Assembly: GCF_040807025.1 (NCBI RefSeq)
Contig: NC_090943.1
Span: 23,589,213-23,653,212, forward strand
From: Struthio camelus
Taxonomy: Eukaryota; Chordata; Aves; Struthioniformes; Struthionidae
Reading direction: 5' to 3'
DNA length: 64,000 bases
Under the pieces are notes generated by a model. It saw only the letters and a list, made by a program, of their open reading frames with translations. It made no database searches and was not told the DNA's origin. The translations under genes and the position numbers were made by a program. Below, one piece after another: positions 1 to 12,600 of this stretch (the first letter of the stretch is position 1; every line of letters starts with the position of its first letter).

Positions 1-515
1 ATTGGCCACAGTCACCAGAAACTACTGATCGCGTTAAGAACCACATACAACTATTCCTCCTTTCTCCAGCTGTTACAATCTAATAACATTGAAGCTTTAA
101 CCACTGTACGAACACTGCTATTTTGAAGGTGCGGAATTTATTTTATATTCATTGTACCTCACTGATTATAATCCTTCCCACAAAACCCCTATCAGCAAAA
201 AGATTCACATTATAGACTCTAAAGAAGTAAAAAGTGTAGTACTCTCACAGTTTATACGTTCTGTCTATCTGCAACATTGCATTTCTACTGCAGTTATCTC
301 CTGAGTCCCATAAAATTGTGGGATTTCTAATGGCCATGAAAAATTTTCTAAGTCCATGAAAATAAATTGATATTGACACAAAAATAAGAGTATTGGCACT
401 ACATATGCAGTCTCACTATTCCTTAATATATATTTATAAATACATATTTTAGTCAAAGCAGATTCAGTGAGATTTCTGCCTTAAAACCTAAAGTGTTAGC
501 ACCATCATAGCTTAC
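1..515. other. Gene B intron, nothing else seen
   Basis: AT-rich sequence downstream of the CTLD7 donor. No CTLD8 exon is recognised here; gene A has only about 230 bases between the matching exons, so this intron is longer in gene B. Confidence 0.6.
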
Positions 516-681
516 CATCAGATTTTTTGCAGACAGGAAAATGTTTTTCATTACAAGGTGCTGTTTTCCAGGCTCCATGGAGATTTAGATAGACACAGGC
601 TATTTTCTGTTTTGGTTCACTATAGTCCCAGTTAGAAAAATTGATTTTCCTGTTATCCATCCATCTGTAATACCCATGACT
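516..681 (-). CDS. MRC1: Gene B exon: CTLD7, C-terminal part (last gene B exon in window)
   Basis: A 166-base exon, phase 0 to 1, with [40 protein letters not shown] and FPVCKKSD, then donor GTAAGC. The CTLD8 exons would follow left of the window. Confidence 0.93.
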
Positions 682-3600
682 CTAAAATTGAAATAGACTT
701 TTAGTATCATTTTTCTACACTTCCATATTCTGTTTCAAGTAAGAAGATTTATACAAATGCACATTTTCCCACTGATATGTAAAGCTCAGTTCGGACATCT
801 GTGCTAGTACTATCAAAATATTAATCAAATCAGTACTCAGCAACATGAAAGTAATACATAACAGTATGCTTCCCATGCTGTGACAGCCAATGAAGGTTTT
901 TTTGAAGGCCAAGTGATGCTTTCCTGGTGCTGGTGGTGCCCAGTTTCTTATGGGACAGTGTGGTGAGAAGCAATCCCTGTCCTGGAGGAGTAAGGTCACC
1001 CCAAAGAACAATGTGACTACAGGGAACATGAGCATTGCAGAGAGCTCCGGTAGAGCAGAGCGGAGGGTGGCTGTCACACAAGGGTTCTAAGCTCAATTAC
1101 AGTTGAATGTGCATCCATGCTTTTGAAATAGATAAAGGAGGTGAATGCTATCTTCCCGTCCTAGTTTCCTAAGTCTACCCATGCTACAGTTCCACCTTCA
1201 GACAGTAATCAAATCGTAACATTTAACCACACCTCACGTCAATGTATTGATCTTACCACATTGCTGTTGAGACCAATCCATAGGGGCTCTCCATGTTGAG
1301 CTGCCTGCAGCAGCAGGAATATATTACTATAATAATCTAAAATGCTGGTGAGCTCCGAAGATTTCTCCTTGCAGGCTTTCCTTGCTTCTTCCCAATTCAT
1401 TTTAGACGGAATGACTAAATAGCTGCTATTATCGTAATGGATGAACTTGGACTCTGGAGCAGGTGTGGAATGAAATAATTCAGGCTCTGTAGGAAAGAGA
1501 TAAGGAGGAAAGAAGAGGAAGAGAAAACAGTGATAACTATTAGCTGCCTGAATAGCAGTATTATTTTCGAATAACAGATGAATATAGTGTGGCAACAAAA
1601 GCATCAAGTAAAACCATTTCTTATTTCAAACACAAGAGACATGTTTTAAAGATAACTTAGAACTGTTTGTAACTACAGTGTACATAAAGTATTCAGGGAG
1701 TAAGGAGAGGCAGAGAATTTGCCGTTTATGCCTATTGATACGAGCTATCACCAGCTGAAAATGATATCAAGACTGGTCACGCAGCAACCCTCCCCCTAGT
1801 TGTCTCCAGGTTAGCCTCCCCACAGTGTGGGTGAAATTCCTCCTAAGCAAAAGCACAGTAAAGGTCCTCTGTATGTCACTTCAAGATCACTTCAGCCTCA
1901 AATAGGGATGAATTTCATTCTAAGAAAAATTTGTCACTACTCTGCTGCTGCTTCTTTCACATTTAGGACCCACAATTCTGCCTTAAATGGCGTGTACGCA
2001 AGTAGAAGACATAAAGATCTAGAGCTGCTGACTGGGGCAGAAAAAAGGACAAAAATTGCTTTCTTGCTCATACAATCTCGAGAACACCCTGGCAACCGTT
2101 TTTTCCAGTGACTCCCTCGTGCAGCTTTCAATGCTTGCATGGGACAGAGCCTTGAAACATCTGGCCCAAATGTGTCCTTTTCCTTTATTTCTAGCTGCAG
2201 TGCATAATTTGCTGCTCAGCAGTTCCCCTTTTCTCTTCCTGTGGACCCTGCAGGATTACTGTGTTCCGGATGTGTTTCCCACCCTGAGGATATGAGAAGA
2301 AAACTAGCACTTTTGTCCTTCTAATTAATGCTGGTCTTGCTATAAAAAGCATTGCCAGAAACCGATGAGGAAAATAACCAATTTAACTCACCTTACCTAA
2401 CCCCAGCAGGGGAGGATGTGTGGGGGCTTTTTGGTGGCTGGAGAGAGGCTTAGGTATGAGGGGGAGGTTGCAGCTAAGATACCTATGGTGAAGGTTAGTG
2501 ATGGATTTGTCTTTATGCGTCACATTTACAAAATAACCTAATTCAGATGCCTACCACTGTGCTACTGGCTAAACTTCTTTTGCTGTCAATAGAGAAAAAA
2601 GGCACTTTGAAGGCCTCTTCTGACCTGCTTCGGACATTTACCCCAGGTGAGGCAAATCTTGCCTTCAAAGTATCTACTCATTGCGTGCAGGCAGCTGGTT
2701 CAAGTGTAGATGTCTGCAACGGAGGAAAATTCAACCTCTGTGAATGCTGATAGGGAAGAGGCCATAAAACAAGAACATTTCTATAGTCCTTATCCCAGAA
2801 CTGTTTTCATATCTGGATTGAGCTGGGAAAATAGCTGAACTTCCTTAATCTCAGTTGCTAACCCCAGTCAAAATTGAGGACTTCTAAATTCAGAATAATC
2901 AGTAAATGTCCTCTAACAAAGAAGGGGGAAAATAGAGCTTACTGCTGTCCATCTGGCAAATATAGCTTTTGTTATGTTGGCAGTCAGTGTTTCCCCAGTA
3001 GCCTGCTTCAAGTACAGATCTTTTCATCATTGCAATACAGTCAGTCTAGGGAAAAATTAAAAAGAATATTACAGCTGGTAAAGTGCAAAATGCTTGGCAA
3101 AATAATAGAGAGCAGTCTTAGCAGGCCAAAATAATAGTTTTCTCTTTTTTTGAGAGAGAGATCTTTTCAGAGATTTTTTTTTGTTAAGATATTTTTGGCT
3201 ATTATTTCATTTATCATTTTTTAGAATGGAAAAGTATTACTTTTTATATCTTAAGCAAATGAAATCTGCTTGGCAGAGTAGTGCAAGAACTTTTGTCAGT
3301 TTATTAAAATGTCTTACAGTGCACTACAGCTATTTTTACTATATAGTGTATGGTAATCCATATTGAATTGTTGAGCTTTCATTTGGATTCGTGCTGCATA
3401 ACGAGAGGCAATGAAATAAAGTAAAAACTCATCACATTTAGAAATAATGAATATTTTCTGTAAATTGTAATAATTCTGATAATAATGCTAGTTAATTCCA
3501 AGAATAATTATAATAGAGCACTCCTGCAGTTCTAGACTTTGGCAAAAAAAATTAAATATAGATTTTAAACAAACCTATTAATATTTTGGTATAGCTTTAA

Positions 3601-6600
3601 AAAGTTGATTTCTGCAATATTATTCTGTTGCTTCATACTTTAAAGCCATTGAAATATAAGGATCCTAGCTGCGGCGGAGGTCAGGCTGCTTACACTAAGC
3701 TTGAGTATGTCAAATCATGAAATTTTTGCTGTTGTTCTGTTTACCTGTATTGTAATAAACTTCCAGTTAATTTCAATGTAATTATCTCTAAATGGGAATT
3801 GTCTTCCCCACTTTGAGTAGTCAAATAAGCTTCCATCTGTCCAAAGGTATGTATTCTCATTGTTAATATCATTCAGTCCAATCCAGGTTTCATCTGAGAT
3901 ATCTTTAAGGAGAAGGGTGAAGAACGCTACCATAAAAAAAAAAAAAAAAAAAAAAAAACCAACAGAGAAAGAGTAAATAGCAGAAGAGCTGCCATTCTTC
4001 AAATTCAGAATAAAACAAAACCCAAACAAAGTAACCAATCAGCTTTCAAAAATATTGCAAATATCAGTTTAGTATCTTTAGGTTATAGGGTACTGGTAAA
4101 AGCAAAAAGAAATAATACAATGTCTACCGAGTCACCTAACTGAAGGAGTTTGGTATCATTAATAATATAAAAGCAGAAGTTTTTAGTAAAATACGGCTAT
4201 GCACAGACTTCTTGGAAATATAGAATTTAGGGCTAGAGGAGACCTCAAAAGTTCTTGACTGATCTTCCCCAATATAGGATCAACAATACGGAGGTTATTT
4301 CTGATCTATTTACTGTGTAAACTGAATTTCTGTGGGCAGGCTAAGCCTGTCACTGTTTATCCTATCTTCCAAGGCCATGGGGTACCGATTATTCTGCTCC
4401 TTCCATACTACTCTTTTGCTGAAAATTGAGAAGTGTCAGAATATCAGTTCAGTTTTTTCTTCTCTGCATCAAGCACCTCAAGGTCGTCCTTCACAGGTTA
4501 TGCTATCTATGTCTGGAGGCTATTTTGCCCTCATCTTTAGGTGGGGCAAAACTGCATTTAGTGAAAACAAAGAATGAGTCCCAGAGGAAAAGGAAAGGTG
4601 CGGCAAAAGTCAATAGTTCTCTGGAGAGGTGAAGGGGGGCAAGAGAGGTCGAATAGAGATGCTAATGTTTCTGAGGGCTATGGATAGCAGGTTTCTGCAG
4701 CTGCGGCCTTCTCCCTTTCCCTCTGCTGAGACAACCCACGTCTATGCCATGTGTGCCTGGCAGGCAGCGTGAGGCTGGACCAGGCCTCTGGGGGCTCTGC
4801 TAGCAGGAAAGTGGCAGGAATAGGTGGACGAGGACCCTACAGACCCTGAACTCTGAGCCCCATGCGCTGACTGCAGCTCCAGTTGAGGTCATTCCAACGC
4901 TTAGCAGAGCAGAAGGGCTACTTGATGTGTTACACAGACTGTATGCCCATTTCTAGGTAACTATACAACATTTGTCTACTTTTTTTGGAACAGCATAACA
5001 ATGCTGAATCATGTTCAGCTGGCAGACCAGCTCCAGATCTTATCTTGGTTACTCCTCATCCTGTTTTTGTGCAGATGATTATTCCTGGTCCGATACAAAA
5101 CTTTGTGCATAACATTATTCAACTACATCCCTTCCCTTCCTCCAAAAGATTTCTCAGATTTGTCAAAAATATTTCATATTCCAATCCTGGCCTCTATCAT
5201 GTCCTGTCATTATGTCTTCCACAAATGTAACACATATATTACTGGCTGGCTGGATTGATTAAAAGGATATTGAATATTACTGCAGCCAAGACAGACCTTT
5301 TTGTAATCCTAGTCCATATATCCTTTCCATGGATAACTATTAGTGACCAATGATAGCATGGTTCTGTAGATATGCCTGACGTTGGAAAAGGAGGAATAGA
5401 AGAAGAAAAGTGACAGTGCGGAAATAAGTTTATCTTGCAATGTGGTTCCATGAGTATTCGTCTTTACAGTCACTGCCTTGATCGATTCTACAATGATTTC
5501 CCCAGGATGGTCTATGCACTGTCTTCAGCACGTATGGTAGCCGGATGCTGAGATCTAGCACAAAGGAGGTAGCTGAACTCTTAGCTGAACTAAATAGCTG
5601 AACTATTTATTTTCAGAAAAATTTTGATGTATTCCTGTATCTAAACTGTGAATCACAGAAAGGAATATACTTGGTAGCAGCAGCCACAGTTACAATTTTA
5701 AATAATAATTACTATCTTTTTGGTGAAATTAGCTGGCTTCTTACCTGGCACCAAAAAGTTTGGATGTCATACCTTGCACTTGTTCATTGTGTATAGAGGC
5801 CAAGTTTCCCCCTAATTCTATACAAGTGCTTCTTGCAGCGTGCCAAGTCAGTCTTTCTTCTTCGCTATACCCAAATATCTTATAACACTGTGAGGAGAGT
5901 AAAAGATTAGACAACATTTCAGGTGTTAAAGAGAATTCAAGCCACTGGATTTTGTTAGGTCAGCTCCAGTCCCTGTATGCAAAGAGCAGGAGATGAGGTA
6001 ACTCCTGAAATGCCAGTACTCTCGGCCAGCCAGAAGGAGAGACAGCAAATCACAGCACTCATGTACGCCACTTGAAAACACGTGGGCTATCCACAGTTAG
6101 TGCTGGGAAAGAGCTGGTAGCTTCCAAAAGCTACTGATGAATTAAACAGATTTCTGAGATGTATAGATAGAAATTTTGGGTCACATAGATGAAAGAGAAT
6201 TTTTGAGGGACTGTAACTGTTTCCAGATTGGGAACAAAACTTTGGGCACATTTTTAGCATGCACTTAATCTTTATGTTCTGAAGAATCTGTGTTCTGATG
6301 GAGGCAATTGCACTTAAACATTTCATTCATATCTAAAGACACATGGTGTGCTTCCTTATAAAACATTAGTTTTTCATTTTCATTTTTGATTTTAGTTAAA
6401 ATAAGTCAGCTAGACTCAAAAGACAGAAGTGTTCATGCTGTCATGAACGTATTATAATTAGGTATACAAACAGAAAGTCTGTCAGATACAAGCTGAGGAT
6501 TTTGTTATTTGTAGTTGGGATGTGAAGCAGTGAAACTGTTATGTAGCGCACTTTTGGTATTCCTGCCATAGCAGGTCAAATTCTCTAATGTCAAATTTTT

Positions 6601-9600
6601 TCAATTATATGCCAGAGACTTAGTGTTAAAATCTGAGTTTGAGTAAGCATTCAGAATGAATAGAACAGTATTGAGAAAAATTGCTCTTTTGCATGAGATA
6701 TTAGCATCCTGTGTCTTTTCTTTCTGAATAGTGCTGTAAAAATTGTCTCTATAGTTGTGTTAAGTTCTGAGGGACTGGAGACACGTATTTTTAACTGGCA
6801 TATGCTGCTTATCCCTTTTTTTGCCTTGTAAAGAATAAAAACTTTCCGTTCCCATTGCATCATGGGGTTGTTCTCTGATTTTCATTTGTTTTTTTTGAAG
6901 TTCCTGGGGCCACAGGTACTTCTGCTTAACTTAGCAAAAAAAAAAAAAGTTTGTTTTTCCACATTTACTTTGACATTTATTGCTATTTGTGTTACTCAAC
7001 ACAAGGTGAATTGTTATGATACCTGATTATGTATGAAAAGTATGACCTTTCATTTTTTTCTACTCAGCGTTACTCAGAAAAGGGAGGTTATGCTCACAGA
7101 TCAGTGAATGCAGTTAATATGTCTAAAATGCAATAAATATGTCTATGCAGTAAATATGCCCAAAATATAAAGAAAATTCTAGAAAATGACAAAGAAACTG
7201 TGGCTATAGGCATGCTGCAACTCACAGAAACTACGATAATTTGAAATACTCAAGTTCACTTCTTAGCGATTTAAACATAGACTTGACACCATGGAAATAG
7301 GGCATGCTGTTAATTAGAATAGCACTTAGTAAATTGGTGCATGAGAGAACTCATGCAGCAATGCAACAGTTGGGGTTTTTCTACATATGGCAGATTCACT
7401 AAATACTGTTGAGATTTATTTCTGCACCTTATTATTAAACAAAAGCCAAGTTTCAGGACATCCTCCTGGAAGCGGAAGTTCTGTAGGAGCAAACCCTGAG
7501 TAAGTAGAATTGTGCCTTTCGCAGATGAAGGCATTTTTCACAGCACAGCTTATATCTTTCCAAAAGCCTGTAAATAAATGAAATACAGAGAATCACTGTC
7601 TAACTGAAACTCTCAAATCACTGTAACAGTGTTGAGCCCCAGCCAGTATTCATAAAGCACAAATGAAACTTCTTGAAGGCAGATAAAACAGTTGCAATGT
7701 ACACCACTTGCCCAAACTAAGTCTTCCTTCCCTTGCAGGGCATTTGTCTCCTAATGGCATAAGTAGTTTTAAACCACAACATATTTGTATGAAAAGCTCT
7801 CACTATTGTTTAACTACCTATTTATGGGGTAGCCTCAAATTTATATATGTAACAAACATTTTAGCTTCTGATGCCATATTCGTCTTAAAATTCTCAACCA
7901 AATAGTTCCTGTTGCTTTTTTACTCACCAAAATCTTTTGACATTATTACACAGTTTTCATCATTATTTGCAAAATTAGGCTCATTTGGAGCCCAGGCAAC
8001 ATAGTTCACAGGTGTCTCATCCAGCCAGCTGAAAGAAACAACAGGACAGTGGTTGTTGGACAGATGTCTCTGTCAGCTGTTTAGAGTTACTAGGACCGTT
8101 TAGCAAAAGGGCTAAGAAAAGTATCAATAATCACCAGAGAACAAAAGCTCTACATATACTGGAGAAGATGTATCCTTAGTGTTGCTACTGCTTCTCATCT
8201 GCCTAGAACTAGCACAGTGAAGTCCCCATCAGTGACCGATTTTGCCAGAGGCTGTATAAACCATGTCATACTCAAAGGAGAGCCTTCCGGTAGTCTGCAA
8301 AAGACTGAAACCCTAAGTTCTCACCAGTGCACAGACTTCCCTTTCATCCAGAAAGGTGCCCTCCTGAAAGCCTTCTACAGACAGATTCCTAAAACAGGTT
8401 GCCTAGCAGGGATCTCAGAAAGCTGTTGGGTGAGATGTTGCTCGTGCTTCTTGCCTTCAGCTCTCAGAACTTGAACCAGGTGAGTAATCTGACTATATGC
8501 TTGTATCTACATTTTATCTAAACATCCTGGGCGCTCTCTGTAGTCATTGGAGATCTAGTCAAGAGAGTTAATCTCATCCTACAGTTGATGTCTATTGTGC
8601 ATCAGGTGAATAGCATCCTAAAATTATCCATTATCTCACCTCCTATGAAGGGTTGGTTGGGTGGTTAACTCAGGTCTCAGACCGCTGTAAGACACTGAAG
8701 TGAGTCTTACACATGAACTTCTGTTGTCTTTGTTCTCTCAGATTTGGAAGGAAAACACATTACTTTGTTTAAACATAGAAAAACTTAGTACTTCTGATCT
8801 GAGACTTTTCCTGAAATCTGTCCAGAGGTCACTTGCACAACAGCTATTAACTTGCAAAATGAAAGCATAAATAAATGTTCCAAAAGAGCAGGATAAAATT
8901 ACCATCATTTGTTGTCCATTACCAGTTTTAATGTTTTTCTTCTACTTACCGGAATTTCTGATCAAAGCTGACAACTAAGCCAATGAAATATTTCTTCTCG
9001 CCTTTCATGTAAATCTAAAAAAACAGAGATTACATTAAAAAAAATGATTCCTCAATATCAAGCAAAAACACTAGGAAGGCTGTTAGCCATGTCTGTGATG
9101 CTTTTTCTACAGGATTTGAGCCTCAGGCAAGAACATTATAGGTTTAGACTCAGGTTGTAAGTAGGAAAACTGAGATACTGGGAACATCCTGGAGAGCAGA
9201 ATGCGCTGGAGAGGACAGAAATATTGTCTGACTGACTGTGCTGAAGTCTTCAAATCGGAGAAGAGAGAACCAGGCCCTCAACTGGCCTTTGTTACATCTT
9301 TAGCATTTGCATTTTTCCTCCACCTGCAAAAAGTAATTTCTTTAGAAGTTCCAAACAAATATATCACTGTATAAATAAATAAAGTAGGACAGGAGCTCAG
9401 GACTATAGTCTAACTAAACACTGTTCCCTTTATTTTATCAGCTGCTCTGCCTGAGAATTCAGAAGCATCTCATTAGCATCAGTGGCTGCTGATCTCAACC
9501 ACAGGAAGGTTTCAGACAAAGCTCTACTGCCTTTTGGATTGCTGGAGCAGATGAGGTGGAAATCATTGTTTTGTACTAGATGCTGAGAAGAAATCTTAGG

Positions 9601-12600
9601 CACAAACACAAAAGCAACGCATTAATCTAACTTATCAAACAGTGAACAGATGCAAAACAGAGTGGAATTCTTCATGGGTCCAAAAGTGCCTATACTCATT
9701 GTGTTGAACTCAGCTGATGATTAATATACTGAGGGCTTACATATTTCCAAAGAAATTTTCTTTCACTTTCATTCTCAATGACAACAAGATCTGCAAAGTT
9801 TTTTTTGCAGATTCCTCGGGCTTTTTCCATATGGGCATATTCACTGCTGAAATAGTATTGCTTATCTCCATATATAATCCATCCATCATCAGTGGCTTGA
9901 TATTCTGAAACAAAGGAGTATATACATTACATACGTAACTAGTCTGTACAAGGTCTGAGAACTATACAGTAACTTTTCCTTTGAAAGATGAAAAAACTTA
10001 CCGTAGCTGTTGTTTGGCTCAGGTTTTAGTAATGTACCTGTAACATAAAATATCACCATGAGCAATATTCCAAATGCACAAATGCAGCTAGGATTTCCTT
10101 TGTGCGGTTGTGAATGCTTCATAAAACAGAGAAAAAAGGAACTAAGGTTTAACTAATGAATTTTTAAGATTTTAGAGGATACATCACAGGACTAAAGTAA
10201 AAAATATTTATGATTTAGAAGCAATTATCTGCTGAAAAATGTACATCCTTAAAACTTGCATACCAATCTCCAAAAGCATGGGACTACAATGATTCAGGAT
10301 ATGCAGCCACATGCTTTGCAGATGAAACTTATGTCAGTGTCAAAATGTATTTAATATTCTTACTTAGCAGGCTATTAATAATTTCTTTCATACTCTTGGG
10401 ACTAGAGCTGGACAACATAATCCATTCAATATATTCGGTTCTCAAGCTTACCCACATAATGGTAAACTGTTCACAAATACTCAAAGCTTAATGCTGACAT
10501 TTTATTAATATCACACATCATTTCCAGAGTCTAGGCTGATTCCTACCATCTTGATGGCTTGGCTTTTGCTAGGCAAGTTTTTTTTTAAGAGAATCCTGCA
10601 GATAGCCAGGTAACACATGGAGAGCCAATAGATACCAAACCCCAGTTATGTGATTACAAGACGGACCAGAAGGAGGAAATTAACCTATTGCTAGTCCCAG
10701 AACCAGCTATAGCCCATCAAAAGTAGGGGCTATAGCCTCTCAAAAATAAAAGCTTTCATTCTGTTATTTTGTTCTTTACAAGAACCACTGGTTCTGATAT
10801 TATCTTTCTCCATTATTTCTGTACTTTGGTGGAGAGTAACACACCATTAAAGAAATGACAGGAACAGGATGAGAGATAAGCAAAAAAATGAAAAAGAACT
10901 TAAATTTTTCTATGGGGAGCTTTTCAATATTTTCTCCTTATGCAGTCAGTGAAGAACACAATTAAAGTTATCCAGATATCTTTATGAGGAACTATCATAC
11001 TTCATTTGTTTGGATTTCATTTTTAACCCCAACTCAGTTATAACATTCCTCATTTTTAACACAAAATTGAATCACTTTTAATTGAACATGTACTCTTATT
11101 GTCATTTCAACAAAAATTTGATTTCAGTTTTCAGCATGAATGTTAACTAAGAAACCTTAATAAAATTGTCACAAAATGATAGTTTGAAAAGTTTTTCTTT
11201 CCTTTTAATTCTTCAAGAAGTCCAAAGCAGCCAGTTAACCTGAGGTTACAAGTGATTAGCACTGCCAGAGGGTTTGCTGGTGATGCCGGTTTGGCGATTT
11301 GTTACCCTATGAAATGAGCAGGAAGTGCCTGCCCTCGTCGGGCTCCTGTTCTAGCTCTGCTTCCATTTACCTTTTAGAATTTGCAGTGGTGGTGACCAAC
11401 AGTGGAAATTTTATGAAAAATGGTCCTAATACAACTCCTTCTTTTGGGTGTAGCATGTGAAGACTGAGCAACGTTGTGCACAGACCTCCAGGCACATCAG
11501 GCCAGATAATGGTGTTACACACCAAAAATGAAGCCATTAACAGCTGAGCATTTGTGATCATCATCTAAACTACACTCAAAATGACAAGGTCTAATTTTTT
11601 TTTTTTAAACTTCTGAAAGGTCATCTAGGATCAAGATAAACTGATTAGCGTCTGTATCTTGCAGTTTCTGAACTCCTCCTGAGCAATCTCTTCAAGAGAA
11701 GAGCCACATCTCTGCAAAATGACACGCTCAGGATGCCAAAAAGGGTGGCACAGGATGCACTGCTTCAAGCAGATGTCAGTGTTTTGATGACACATCTGTA
11801 TGACTAATCTACCCACAAAGGAACAGTGATTCTTCCCTTTTGAGCTGGCAATTTTTCAAGGATAACGTAGTGCCTCACTCACTGCTTAAGGATGATTGGT
11901 TGTTAGCAGAAGTGCCAAATATTGGATCGCTTCAGTGCTGTTTACCTAACTGATTCACCCTTCCCCTCCCTATCATGACTCCTTCTAGTCTCCTGCATGC
12001 ATCCAACTTTGCTTCAATTTCAGGTAGCTTTTCAGATACATCATTAGCTATTGCTCCTTGGAGATGCATACAAGAATCCAACTTACAACCAGGAAACAGG
12101 GACACAACAGTAGGACCAAGTCAGCAAAACAAGTTATTTTGTTATCAGTAGTCACTTGGGTTCATTAACCACAAAGCCCCCAGTTCTACCTGCTGACAGA
12201 CCCCCCAGTGCACGTTGCCAGGTCCCTTTGGAAACCCTATGGGGCTTCCTTACAGCTGCCCGCCTGCCCCAGCGCCCCAGCCACGAGGTGCCCCAGGCCT
12301 GGCGTTAGGGCCCTGCTACCTCCTGGGATCTGGAGTCATTCAAGGCTACACCAGACTCTCTGTTTTTGATCTCCTTTTCAGAGTTGGTGGTTCCTATAGC
12401 AACTGATCGTCTCTTTGGTTCCCATTATTTGTTTCTCAGCAGGAACCAAAGCTTTTTTCTCCTTTGCACAGGGAACTCTTTTCTACTGGCTCTTTGTCTC
12501 TCATGGGTAAGCCCAGAGCAGTTGGAAATATATGGAAGATAAAAGGAGAGATATTCTTGCTAATAGGATGAGTATCTTTGCCTTGCAAATTTATTCAGAG

